Source: Aureobasidium sp. EXF-3400 (Eukaryota > Ascomycota > Dothideomycetes > Dothideales > Saccotheciaceae). Taken from it: a stretch of 46,083 bases of DNA. Where the stretch lies: the NCBI GenBank assembly GCA_024195585.1, contig SWBL01000375.1, positions 1 through 46,083 on the forward strand. The letters run 5' to 3'. Numbering within the stretch: the stretch's first letter is position 1; the number at the start of each line of letters is the position of its first letter. This document shows positions 32,482 to 41,838 of this stretch, in pieces. The position numbers were made by a program, and so were the translations under genes. The notes below the pieces were generated by a model. That model saw only the letters and a program-made list of their open reading frames with translations, was not told the DNA's origin and searched no databases.

Positions 32482-32984
32482 ACGAATGATTGAATGACGA
32501 AAAACAAAAGGAAAAGGGCTTAGACCACTGGGATGGCGTTGTTGTTTCTGGCTCTGATCAAGAGATATTAAAAGATATCTAAAGGGGAAAAAGCCTCTTT
32601 CTTGCATATTCAGGTACTCGGGATTATTGTATATATTGTACAATTCATGTGGCATATCGTCACATTTTTTTCTTTCTGCTTTGATGGTTTCTCACTCGCT
32701 TTTTCCCAATCTACTTGCTCCTTCTTATAGGCTCTTTCCTTTGATGTGATCAGCGAGCTATGAAAGTGGAAGTGGATCGTGAGTGGTGGAACCGCATCTG
32801 TTGATTGCATACAGACAAAAGGAAATACATTCGTTATGGGGTATCTCAATTATCGTAAACCTCATGGTAATAGTAGACCCATACCTCCCGACCTCCCAGC
32901 TAGCGATAAACCTCCCATCATCCCTAAACCTTTACCTCTCATCACCTCTAATTCTTGTTCTTTCAACACCATTATAAACATCAC
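32482..32984. other. MYG1-RAD4 convergent 3' region
   Basis: This is 503 bases between the two stop codons. A TGTATATA octamer (32628-32635), the Puf3-type UGUANAUA consensus, lies 147 bases after the MYG1 stop on its sense strand. No gene is seen. Confidence 0.4.
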
Positions 32985-35900
32985 TCATACACGACCTCTA
33001 GTACGTCTAGTAGTAGCCCTAGGCTTGACAACCTCTTCCTCGCTTTCCTCATCTTCCTCCATCTCCTCACCAACGCCATCATCTTCGGTATGCGAAAAGT
33101 AGGGACTCTTGATCTCTTTCTTGATACTACCGTTGACCTTGGACTTGCGTGGCGATATGACAACGCGAGGGGAGGAGTAGCGTCTTTCGATCTGGGTAGG
33201 AGGTGCTTCGTCCTCAGAGGCGTCTGTGAGGTCGGAGAGGGAAGATTCTGCATCTTCGATTTCGTCTTCATCGTCTTCTTCTTCTTCAGACTCTGAGATG
33301 ATTGCTTTGCTCTTTCTTGCAGGACGCTTGGGTGCGGGTTTTGCCTTTGCTTTTGGCGCTGCTTTGGGCTTCGCTTTTGGTTTAGTAGTGGTGGTAGAAG
33401 TACGAGGCTTGCGGTGTTGAGGTGGTGCTTCGTCGACCTCGATTTCTTCGTCGCTACCTTCCTCCTCTTTTACAGGTTCGACGTCGGAGGAGAGGGCTTG
33501 ACGGTGTGCAGCAGATGCTAGAGACATGGGTGCGAAGTGCGAGCTGGTGACTGGCTTCTTCTCTTCTTCAGCCTCTTCGTCGTCTTCGAGTAGGAAACCA
33601 CCGCCCATTTCAATATCGGCATCTTCTGCTTTGGTGTCGTCTTCATTTTCGTCTTCGGGCATAAAACCGCCGCCTCCAAGACTGAGCTCTGTGTCTTCGT
33701 CTTTCGTGTCTTTAGGCTTATCGTCTTCTTCGTCTTCATCGACTAAGAAGCCACCACCCTCAGTCATCTCGTTTCGAGGTGCTTTCTTCTTCTTCTGCTT
33801 GTCGCGGTTGACGAATGGGTTGACCTCCTCGATTTCGTTCGGCCGACCAGCATAGTCTGACCTGATACGTTCGACAATGCGCAAGCCCATGAGGAATTTA
33901 CGCCACAGATGAAGGTTAGTAGCCTGTCTCTTGACGTCTTCTTTGCGTTTGCGTTCTGCTTCCTCAATCTCCCAAGCATCAATGACAGCATCCTCGTTCT
34001 CGGCAGCGACAACCACACCAGTGATGACGGGAACAGCGCGCTGTTTGCCAAACTCAAAGCCTGTGCATGCTTCGGCATAGTCAATGTTGAGCTTCCTGCA
34101 GATCCTGGCAGTGCTGCGAAGAGGAATGTGAACAGCACCCTTGGGCACCATCGATGGCACATACACGTCAATATTGTTGTATGCGTTCTTCGGGATAACA
34201 CCGTTCTCGATGGGAGGAGGGATGATCCATTCAGTCTGATCGATACCGTACAGACCTTGCTTGAGCTTCTCGCCGGTCTCGCGTTCAGCTTCTTCCATCT
34301 CACGCTTGCGCATGAGCGTGACGGCCCGTACAGGGACCATCTTGAGAGGTTGTTCGCCAAGCTGGATCTGTCGACCTTCCTTGTGCCATGATTCAACAGT
34401 CTTGCAATTCACGACGTCAGCTCGTCTATAGACAGGCTCTGACTTTTCCTTGTCACCCTTGCCGGATGTGAATGTCCTGACTTGCTTTGCTCCAGGAAGA
34501 ACAGCTTCTTCACGACGAAGATGACGTTCAAGCACAAACTCGGCACTTTGCTTGTACCATTGCAATGATTCGGTAGCAACTTTAGCCTTCTCAGTCGCTG
34601 GCTTGAAAGGTTTGAGATCGGTAGATTCTTCAACGTCGTCTGCTGCATTTCGCTTGTTCTGAGGACGAACAAAAGGTGACATGATACGCTTGAAGAAATC
34701 GTAATCCTCAGTCTTGATCACCTTACCACGCTTGTTGAGGACAGGAATTTTCTCGATAGGCATACGGAAACCCTTCGTACGACCAGGTAGTTGATGCTTT
34801 TTCAAGTAGCGGACGGTGACATCTTTACAAGTGGTGTCCTGGCTGTGAGCGATGACATAGCAAATGACCTGTCTGGCTTGGTCGGCACGCTTGCCTCGAG
34901 GCTCGAAGGTAGATAGCAATTCTTGGTTACTTGCGACAGTAGATAACACAATAGAGTCGACAGGAATATAAGTGTTTGATACAGGAGAAAGAACCTCGGT
35001 CCAGTAATGAGGATAGGCCAGGTCACGATCGTACTTCTTGCTGTTCTTTGGTGGAGGAGCAGGTGTGATGTCGATTACTGAAGCATCATCGCCGTCATCA
35101 TCGTCGGCGTCTGATGGCACACTTGAGAGCTCACTAGACTCTTCTTCGGCTGCAGCACTTTTGGACTTTCGAGTCGATTTGCGAGCAGGCTTCTCAGCTT
35201 TGATGGGCTTCTTCGCTTTCGATTTTGATTTGGGCTTTGGCGATTCGACAAGACTTTCGTCATCGGAGATTTCGACAGGATTTGAAGACGAAGTTTGAGG
35301 TTGCTGCTTAATCTCACCTTCGTCGAACTTGGTCCAACCAAAGCCAGCAGGCTGCAGACTAGCGACCATTCTCGACTCGATACCAATGGCTCTAATCAAA
35401 GCAGTAAACAGCTGAGCACCAACATCTCGCGAGCCTCGACATTCTTTGGCTAACTTGCGAAAATCGTCGATGTTCTCAATGCGTTCACCGTGGCGTTCGA
35501 AGTTGGACTTGTTCTTGGCCCAAGCCTTGATCTCGTAGGTGATGAGTCGTTGAGGAACATAGCCTTTCTTACGTATGCCAGGAGCAGTAATGTGGAAACG
35601 CTTTCTCCAGTAGGCAGTCAGGACTTTGAGCAGTCTAAGCAGGGGATCGCCAGCACTAAGGTTGGGTACGCCGGGCTCGAGTCTATCGGCGTCTTGTCCC
35701 CAGTCTCTTGCTTTGCTGTTTCCCTTGCTCTTTCCTTTTTGCTTCTTCTTTGGCGGTGGCTGCTTCAAGCCCATGTTGATCTTCCAGCGATCGATCTCGT
35801 CCTTGACACCTTGACTGAGATTGTCGAGCAGAATCTTGTGTAGCTCCTTGTCGTTGAGCCATGAGTTACGGACGGCGTTGTGAAATAGTAAAGTCTGGAC

Positions 35901-36416
35901 GTGGATGCAATGTGCTCGGATCCGGGCCTGACGTTCTCGTTTGGACGGGCCCTTCTTAGCCTTTGCTTGTTGTTCGGCAGCAGCGACGGCGGCGACACTG
36001 CCGTCTTCGTTGATGGATATGTTGATGTCTTGGATGGCACTGTCGTCGTCGATATTGGTGTCGGTCGCAGGAATAGCATCCTCCCAGTCCATGTCCTCGC
36101 CATCATCCTGCTCTTTTGGTGCTTCTTTCATGGGCACATCTTCGAACTCGTCGTCGTCTTCGGATGAGGAAGCATCGGGGTCATCATCGTCGTCGCTGTC
36201 GCCTTTGCCAACGCTCGCAAAGAAGTTCTTGGCCTCTTCAGCGGTCGCCTTGGTGTTCAGAGTATCAATTGCATCGAAGACGCTGCTCTTGGGCTTTGTG
36301 GGTTTGGTAGGTTTCTGTTCGACAGGAGTTTTCTTGCCACGAGCAGTCTCTCTTCGTTTCGCGGGAGGAGCTTCGGGCGATGGTGAGCGCCTTTTGCGCG
36401 GAACGAACGGAGGCAT
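32985..36416 (-). CDS. RAD4: DNA damage recognition protein Rad4/XPC
   Basis: Rad4/XPC, with Rad23, finds helix-distorting lesions and starts global-genome nucleotide excision repair. This is an intronless gene of 1,143 residues, longer than yeast Rad4 (754) mainly because of its tail. The acidic N terminus carries FEDV (91-94) and DMDWEDAIP (108-116), resembling the TFIIH-binding aromatic-acidic motifs of Rad4 and XPC. The transglutaminase-like fold spans about 180-365 (LLRLLKVLTAYWRKRFHI, then SRDVGAQLFTALIRAIGI). Beta-hairpin domains BHD1-BHD3 span about 610-830 (FVLERHLRREEAVLPGAK, then NNIDVYVPSMVPKGAVHIP). The last 300 residues are low-complexity, alternating acidic and Lys/Ala-rich, and include three GGGF-acidic repeats (about 885-945) and a PKAKPKAAPKAKAKPAPK tract. 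It shares a divergent promoter with TAD1. The frame is clean throughout. Confidence 0.94.
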   Translation of the reverse strand: MPPFVPRKRRSPSPEAPPAKRRETARGKKTPVEQKPTKPTKPKSSVFDAIDTLNTKATAEEAKNFFASVGKGDSDDDDDPDASSSEDDDEFEDVPMKEAPKEQDDGEDMDWEDAIPATDTNIDDDSAIQDINISINEDGSVAAVAAAEQQAKAKKGPSKRERQARIRAHCIHVQTLLFHNAVRNSWLNDKELHKILLDNLSQGVKDEIDRWKINMGLKQPPPKKKQKGKSKGNSKARDWGQDADRLEPGVPNLSAGDPLLRLLKVLTAYWRKRFHITAPGIRKKGYVPQRLITYEIKAWAKNKSNFERHGERIENIDDFRKLAKECRGSRDVGAQLFTALIRAIGIESRMVASLQPAGFGWTKFDEGEIKQQPQTSSSNPVEISDDESLVESPKPKSKSKAKKPIKAEKPARKSTRKSKSAAAEEESSELSSVPSDADDDDGDDASVIDITPAPPPKNSKKYDRDLAYPHYWTEVLSPVSNTYIPVDSIVLSTVASNQELLSTFEPRGKRADQARQVICYVIAHSQDTTCKDVTVRYLKKHQLPGRTKGFRMPIEKIPVLNKRGKVIKTEDYDFFKRIMSPFVRPQNKRNAADDVEESTDLKPFKPATEKAKVATESLQWYKQSAEFVLERHLRREEAVLPGAKQVRTFTSGKGDKEKSEPVYRRADVVNCKTVESWHKEGRQIQLGEQPLKMVPVRAVTLMRKREMEEAERETGEKLKQGLYGIDQTEWIIPPPIENGVIPKNAYNNIDVYVPSMVPKGAVHIPLRSTARICRKLNIDYAEACTGFEFGKQRAVPVITGVVVAAENEDAVIDAWEIEEAERKRKEDVKRQATNLHLWRKFLMGLRIVERIRSDYAGRPNEIEEVNPFVNRDKQKKKKAPRNEMTEGGGFLVDEDEEDDKPKDTKDEDTELSLGGGGFMPEDENEDDTKAEDADIEMGGGFLLEDDEEAEEEKKPVTSSHFAPMSLASAAHRQALSSDVEPVKEEEGSDEEIEVDEAPPQHRKPRTSTTTTKPKAKPKAAPKAKAKPAPKRPARKSKAIISESEEEEDDEDEIEDAESSLSDLTDASEDEAPPTQIERRYSSPRVVISPRKSKVNGSIKKEIKSPYFSHTEDDGVGEEMEEDEESEEEVVKPRATTRRTRGRV

Positions 36417-36628
36417 CTATAGCATCAGCTGTATGTGACAGCAACAGTGGCGATGACTCGAAGATGGAAAGAAGGTGCAGAGACCAAACAATAATGTTTC
36501 CACTTTGGTGCTGGTACCTGCAGCTCATTGACGTCAGCGCAACACGTTCGCAACACGACAGACGCGATCCCAAAACGCTTTGGGAAAATTGGATCAATTA
36601 TTCCCTTCACTTTGACGACATAATTGAC
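36417..36628. promoter_or_regulatory. 212-bp divergent RAD4/TAD1 promoter with a perfect CRE
   Basis: The two start codons are only 212 bases apart and point away from each other, so this short region must serve both genes. It contains an exact TGACGTCA palindrome (36529-36536), the ATF/CREB-type bZIP site, 93 bases from the TAD1 ATG and 113 from the RAD4 ATG. No TATA box is obvious. Co-regulation of repair and tRNA editing by a stress bZIP factor is inference. Confidence 0.55.
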
Positions 36629-37846
36629 ATGGCTGGGAATGATTTTGCCCATGCAGACGCCATAGCAGACTGTGTTCTCACTGCCTTTGATGCTCTACCA
36701 GCACATCGAAAACCGCGACTCCCTTCTTCGGGTCTCAAACCAGGTCGTAGAGAATGGGTCCCACTAGCAGGCATTGTTCTCCAAAATGGTCAGGGCACTC
36801 TGACATGCGCTGCTCTGGCTACTGGCATGAAATGCTTGCCTCGTGATAAGATACAAGCTCTAGACGGCAATGTCGTCCACGACAGCCATGCTGAGATTTT
36901 GGCCCTGCGAGCCTTCAATCGCTTCCTCTTAGATCAGTCTGCCTTGCTATGTGCTGACCCTTCTGCTGACAATATCCTTCTGTCTACCTCTGCACAACAG
37001 CCCTTTACAATCAATCCCCAAACCACAATCCACATGTACTGTAGCGAGGCTCCCTGTGGTGATGCCAGCATGGAACTCACCATGGCTCAGCAAGACGATC
37101 AGTCTCCTTGGACAAGCACAGCTGAAGTCGATCCTGATGAACTATTTGGCAGAGGTTACTTTGGCACCTTGGGCGTAGTACGTCGTAAGCCTGCTCGGCC
37201 AGACGCTCCTCCTACCTGGTCAAAGTCCTGTTCCGACAAACTCGCCCTCAAGCAATACACGTCTGTACTGTCTGCCGTCAGCTCCTTGTTGATACATCCA
37301 GAGAATGCCTATATTCACACTCTTGTCATGCCTCAGAGTCAAATGGTCCCTGAAGCCTGTGATCGAGCTTTCGGTCGTAATGGACGTCTGTCAGCATTGC
37401 AAAATACACCCTCTGGTCATTTCGCCTTTCGTCCTTTTACCATCCGTCCAACTACGCGCGAATTCGCCTTCAGCCGTCGAATCACAGATGCATCGATCAC
37501 TACCGTCGTACCCTCGAATATCTCTTCCCTGACGTACGGTCCCAAGCAAGAGACTCTCATCAACGGCTCGCTTCAAGGGAGGAAGCAAGGTGATCCTAGG
37601 GGAGCTTCTGCCGTCTCTAGACGCTCAATGTGGGCTCTGGCCCTTAAGACTGCTATCACGTTGGCACAGCCTGCTCTTGTTGCTGCGCTCAATGCAAAGT
37701 CCTACGCAGATGTCAAGGCGAGCACGATGCTAGCCGATCGAGAAGCGGCCAAGCTAACAGCCAGAGAATCCTCATTACGAGGCTGGAAGAGAAATATGGG
37801 CGATGATGAGTGGTCGTTATCAGAACTGAAGTCTCCTACACTGTGA
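36629..37846 (+). CDS. TAD1: tRNA-specific adenosine deaminase 1 (A37 of tRNA-Ala)
   Basis: Tad1/ADAT1 deaminates adenosine 37, next to the anticodon of tRNA-Ala, to inosine. This single exon gives 405 residues, matching yeast Tad1 (400). The zinc and catalytic residues of the adenosine deaminase domain are intact: HAE at 87-89 (His87, catalytic Glu89), PCGD at 142-145 (Cys143) and SCSDK (Cys201). The N terminus has the family block EWVPLAGIVLQNG, and the C-terminal helix region includes AVSRRSMWALALKTA. The open frame extends upstream to 36380. I choose the ATG at 36629 because it begins MAGNDFAHADAIADCVL, the normal start of the family, and because the upstream extension runs into RAD4. It is divergently paired with RAD4. 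Confidence 0.93.
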   Translation: MAGNDFAHADAIADCVLTAFDALPAHRKPRLPSSGLKPGRREWVPLAGIVLQNGQGTLTCAALATGMKCLPRDKIQALDGNVVHDSHAEILALRAFNRFLLDQSALLCADPSADNILLSTSAQQPFTINPQTTIHMYCSEAPCGDASMELTMAQQDDQSPWTSTAEVDPDELFGRGYFGTLGVVRRKPARPDAPPTWSKSCSDKLALKQYTSVLSAVSSLLIHPENAYIHTLVMPQSQMVPEACDRAFGRNGRLSALQNTPSGHFAFRPFTIRPTTREFAFSRRITDASITTVVPSNISSLTYGPKQETLINGSLQGRKQGDPRGASAVSRRSMWALALKTAITLAQPALVAALNAKSYADVKASTMLADREAAKLTARESSLRGWKRNMGDDEWSLSELKSPTL

Positions 37847-38265
37847 TACACGCACATCTCAGCAACAGACTACCGCTATGAAGCCGGCAGCGAAATCTTC
37901 TCTCCTCGGCTTTGACAAGATATTGAGCTTTCTTTTGGCTGTCAGCACAGCAGTCCAACAGGTGAAAACATTGTAAGCAGCTTTGGCATATGAACTCTCC
38001 AGGCGAAGTGCTGGTTGATGCATCTGCAGATTTGCACGATGTGTTTGACATTCCAGATTCGCATATAAGGAGAGCCTGAGATCATACGGCCCTCGTCCAA
38101 CCATTGAAGAAACACGTTTTAGGAGTCCAGGATACTCGTCAGATTGGCAAAATGGTATTCAATCGACAGAAATGTTACGCATTAAAAGGATACATAAATC
38201 GCAAATCATCTATCTGATGTCTGGATATTCGCAAGAGTCGTAACTCCGCACCTTCTATCGCTACC
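37847..38265. other. TAD1-ALDH convergent 3' region
   Basis: This is 419 bases between the stops of TAD1 and the aldehyde dehydrogenase gene, with only short unrelated frames. Confidence 0.4.
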
Positions 38266-40136
38266 CTAATACTGCCCATCCAGAGTAAAAGTACCCGTCT
38301 TCGTGATCAGGTATTCGTTGACAGCAACGTCCTTGCCAGACTCCTTTCCATAGCCACTCTGTTTGATGCCACCGAAGGGACTCTCTGCTGCAGACGAATT
38401 GCCTACAAATCTCAAAGTCAGCTCACTGCAATCTCTTCTCAAGAACCACAAGATCAAACTTACCAGTATTGATTCCAATCATACCAGCCTCCAAGTTCTC
38501 AAACAACCTCCAAGTCCTATCCACATTCTTGGTAAAGAAGTAACTAGCCAACCCCATACTAGTATCATTAGCAGCCTTGACAACCTCCTCTTCAGTATCA
38601 AACGCAAACAACGCAAGCACTGGAGCAAAAGTCTCTTCACTCGCAATCAACATATCTCCATTCGCGTTTCCGATAATCGCAGGTTCGAAAAAGTAGCCCT
38701 CGCTGTCGGGTTTGCGGTTTCCACTGCCGAGTAGCAGTTTTCCGCCGTGTGAGAGGGCGTCGCTGACTTGAGACTCGGCTTTATCGAGGCCGCGAGAGGT
38801 GGTTACGGGACCCAGGGTTGTGGAGGAGATGCTGCCGTGGCCCATTTTGAGGTCTTTGGTTTTGGCGATGAGGATGTCTGCGAATTTGGAGTAGACGGAT
38901 TTCTGGACGTAGACGCGATTGGCTGTTATGCAGGCTTGACCTGCATGGCGCCATTTCAGTGCCATGAGTGCTGTAAGTTTGCATGGTCAGTATGTGATAT
39001 CTCTGGAAAAAAACAGATGGGCAGGAGGTTTGGGGGTATGTACCAGTGGCTGCTTGTTCCAGATCTGCATCTTCAAAGACTAGGAAAGGGCAATTTCCAC
39101 CTGTACACCGTTAGCTGCGTGCTCTAGATCTGCGTCTTCGAAGACTAGGAAAGGAGAATTGCTACCAAGCTCTAGTGTGACTTTCTTCAATCCATCGGCA
39201 CAGATCTTGGCTACGAGTTTGCCTATGCGAGTGCTGCCTGTGAAGGTGACCTTCTTGACAAGCTCGTGTCGACAGAGGGCTTCGGACAGTGGAGGTGTGT
39301 TGTCGAGACTGGTGGTCAAGACATTGAATACACCGGGTGGGAAGCCGGCTTGCAGAGCTAGGTATCCCAATGTCAAGACAGAGAAGGGGGTTTCGGGGGA
39401 TGGCTTGACGATCATGGTACAGCCTGCTGCCAGGGCTGCTCCCGCTTTACGGAGGATCATGGCGATCGGGAAATTCCATGGTGTTAACGCTACGGCAACA
39501 CCGATGGGTTGCTTAATGGTGAAGATACGACGGCCGGGTGCTGCGGGTGTAGAGACTGTGCCTTGGATTCTCTCGGCTTCACCTGCAAACCACCTGTGTA
39601 GAGTCAGTCACAGTCAGACGCATGTCTTTGGCATGCTGTCAGCAAACTTACCAGGTGAATCCCAGAGCATAGTCGAGTTCTCCCTGACTCTCAGCAATAG
39701 GTTTACCAGTCTCGTAGGTTACAATCTTTGCAATGTCATCTCTGTTCTCTCGAATGAGTGCATCCCATTTCAAGAGCCATTGAGCTCTAGTCCTTGGGTT
39801 GACCTTGCGATAGGACTCAAAGGCCGTGTGAGCTGCCTGGACAGCCTTGTCTACATCATCAGGTCCATTATCAGGAGCCGTAGCCCAAGTTTTTCCAGTT
39901 CCAGGATCTTTATTGAGCTGGTCAGTGGCTTGTCTCTTGATGGCATCACCAAGGCAAACATACCGACGACATCGAAGCGGCTTTTAGACTGGGCTTCAAT
40001 CCATTCGCCATTGACGAGAGAATTATCACGCCATATATCTTTGTTGTTTAACTGGTTGACAGTGATTAACCAAATGTACGTCAGCAATCGGGTAGTCTGC
40101 CTGCAATCGTACCTCGAAAGGTAGCTCCAACGCCAT
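38266..40136 (-). CDS. Succinate-semialdehyde-type aldehyde dehydrogenase, seven exons, with two alternative exon copies
   Basis: This NAD(P)-dependent aldehyde dehydrogenase belongs to the succinate-semialdehyde dehydrogenase branch (GABA shunt). Exons on the minus strand are 40136-40113, 40051-39964, 39907-39652, 39593-39166, one alternative 57-nt exon (39165-39109 or 39100-39044), 38970-38464 and 38402-38266. With either alternative the product is 498 residues, the normal family length. Signatures are WFAGEAERI, TPWNFPIAM, KPSPETP, FTGSTRIGK, LELG (general base Glu), HAGQACITANR (catalytic Cys), EETFAPVL and SPFGGIKQSGYGKE. Exon 1 is only 24 nt. The succinate-semialdehyde assignment is from overall motif similarity, and the substrate could be another semialdehyde. 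No GABA transaminase or permease is adjacent. The exon duplication sits between the Glu and Cys of the active site and is described separately. Confidence 0.9.
39044..39100 (-). other. Alternative exon copy 2 of the aldehyde dehydrogenase
   Basis: This 57-nt segment encodes GGNCPFLVFEDADLEQAAT after splicing from LEL|G at 39166. It is followed by donor GTACAT (39043) and a 73-nt intron to 38970. It is 45/57 identical to copy 1. Its GGN matches the usual LELGGN of the family better than copy 1 does. Copy 2 cannot be joined to copy 1 because only eight bases lie between them. Confidence 0.6.
39109..39165 (-). other. Alternative exon copy 1 of the aldehyde dehydrogenase
   Basis: This 57-nt segment runs directly on from LELG, encoding GSNSPFLVFEDADLEHAAN. 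It then meets donor GTGTAC at 39108 and splices in phase to the exon at 38970. Used this way, the intron spans copy 2 (138 nt). If instead it is spliced out, donor GTAGCA (39165) and acceptor ACAG (39101) make a 65-nt intron containing a CTAAC branch sequence. Confidence 0.6.
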
Positions 40137-41423
40137 GGCTATATCAGGCTTTAGTACTTTCAGCCAGCTCTTTTTAGCAACAATTGCTTTTTTCCTTGGT
40201 CAGATAACAAAAGCACGAGATCTCGCGATAAGAGAAAGAGACAAGGGAAGGAACAAGAAAAGGAAAAAATAGATGAATTGAATGATGCGTATATTGCTCA
40301 TGACATTGATGGCATTTTTGAGGGGTCGATTTTGCCGCGGATCTGAGAGCTCCCCAAAGGCGGGGTTCAGCCTTGGGAAAGGGCCAGGGGAGCTTCGAGC
40401 TGTCAAAAAACACATCCTTTCCTTCTATGCATACGCCTCTGGCGTGCGTGGCTGGCATGAGCTGCATGCATAGATAACATCTCAAGATCGTCGCAAACGG
40501 TGGGAATCCAAAAGTGCCATTGCGTGGGCATGGATCGGCAGTATCGAGGACAAGGTGTATGCGTCCGTAACGAGCCGTCCTTCCACCCGGATGCTTGGTC
40601 CTGGAAGGACGTCCATGACTTTGGTAAATATGGGTGTAAATAGTCTTGTCAAAGTAGGTGTAAAAAGGTACGTATCTTGTTGTTCTTTGACAACAAATAA
40701 TGCAGATCTTGGTCGAAAGCGTCAGGCTTGCTAAACACTATATAAGTATCAGCTCTTCCTACCTGAAGACGGCTACGGATGCCAATTTTGTAGAATTGGT
40801 CGGTATGCGAGGGTGTTCGAGGCGGTCGTAAAATTCGTCGAGTGTGGTTGAAGTGTCGAAAAGGATCTGGCGGAACAGTACTGGATATCGAGAGACCATC
40901 AGCTTGTTGATGCCGATTGCTGATCAGTTGGAACCTATTAGTGCTTGATTATCTGTCATTGAAAGTGCTGCGAAAGGAGTATGATCCAGAAGCAGAATGT
41001 TGCAATGGAAGACACCAGTAGGTGCAATTCACACGTTGGATATTCCTGACATGTTTTGGTACCCTTCAATGATTCGGTCTTGTCGGTGTCTTCTGCGGTC
41101 AAGACCTCCTTGTTCTTTAATCCTCGCGACCTCTTGCTAGTGGCGAAACTACCTTTGTGATGTGAGAATGCCTCCAAGGACCTCGGATCATGGATTGAAG
41201 CACAACAAAGCCTGAATTCTGTCGTGACTAGGTCATGCGATGATGCAGGATATAGTAGTAGGGTGGTATATCTCCAGTACGGTGATCCACTCACTAGTAA
41301 GACTGTAGTGCACGGAACGATGAAGGTGATTGGCGTTGTCCGTGTCATGGATCACTACTTCCGCAGGATATCCGGTCATGCCAATGTTCTGGCGTAGGAA
41401 GCCACGCAGTCCATGACAATGAC
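40137..41423. other. Upstream region of the aldehyde dehydrogenase gene
   Basis: This is about 1.3 kb holding the dehydrogenase promoter and the 3' flank of the small secreted-protein gene. It includes one perfect 9-bp inverted repeat (40577-40610) and a purine-rich stretch near 40.25 kb. An extra small 3' exon of the secreted-protein gene could lie at 41302-41233. Confidence 0.35.
40577..40610. repeat. Perfect 9-bp inverted repeat
   Basis: GTCCTTCCA and TGGAAGGAC flank 16 bases. It could be a dimeric transcription-factor site in the dehydrogenase promoter or a small hairpin. No function is evident. Confidence 0.3.
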
Positions 41424-41838
41424 TCACGGGATGGTGACTTGTTCCAGGAGGTTCGTCAAATGCTGACAGATCCAAGGTGCAGAGTCGAGCATCTCGAATG
41501 CCTCATTATCCAAGCAGATACTTATGTTCTTTCTGGCGGTAGCCAAGCAGTGAGAAGTTGTATTCAAGTCCTTGTTGAAGCAGAAGTCTTCCAAGCCGAT
41601 GACTGGGCAGAACAGACTGGACATCCTTGCACTTGCTTGGACGTCTCCTCGATATTTCTGACATGACTGTTTAAGATTGACAGAAACAGAAGAGTTCGGG
41701 AATTGAAATTTAGAAACAAACAAATCAACCAAACAACCTACTTACATCTGTAGTGATACTTCCTTGGGCTGCTATCAGCGGATGTTGATGCCGCGTTTGT
41801 GGTAAACACAATAACAGCAACCACAAGAGAATACGCAT
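41424..41838 (-). CDS. Candidate small secreted cysteine-rich protein, two exons
   Basis: I do not recognise a family. Exon 1 (41838-41746) encodes a classic signal peptide: MRILLWLLLLCLPQT and a further short stretch to GSITTD. A 79-nt intron (GTAAGT...AAACAG, 41745-41667) joins in phase to exon 2 (41666-41424), beginning SCQKYRGDVQASARM. The total is 111 residues. The mature part has six cysteines, an even number, in SC, LFC, DFC, SHC, SIC and WIC, and two N-glycosylation sites (NTT, NIS). This is the profile of a fungal small secreted protein or effector-like protein. An alternative form uses donor GTGAGT at 41427 and a third exon (41302-41233), giving 133 residues. The evidence is the signal peptide, the strong donor and the regular cysteines. 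There is no homology to lean on. Confidence 0.42.

Noticed and set aside
31375..32655. 426-codon minus-strand frame opposite MYG1
   Set aside because: It is a shadow of strong third-position C/G bias in MYG1. Its Val/Leu/Gly-rich sequence has no domain.
39081..39165. Splicing of the dehydrogenase from GTAGCA (39165) to the CCTAG inside copy 2 (39080)
   Set aside because: It would delete the conserved GGNxPF segment after the catalytic Glu, while the ACAG acceptor at 39101 restores it exactly.
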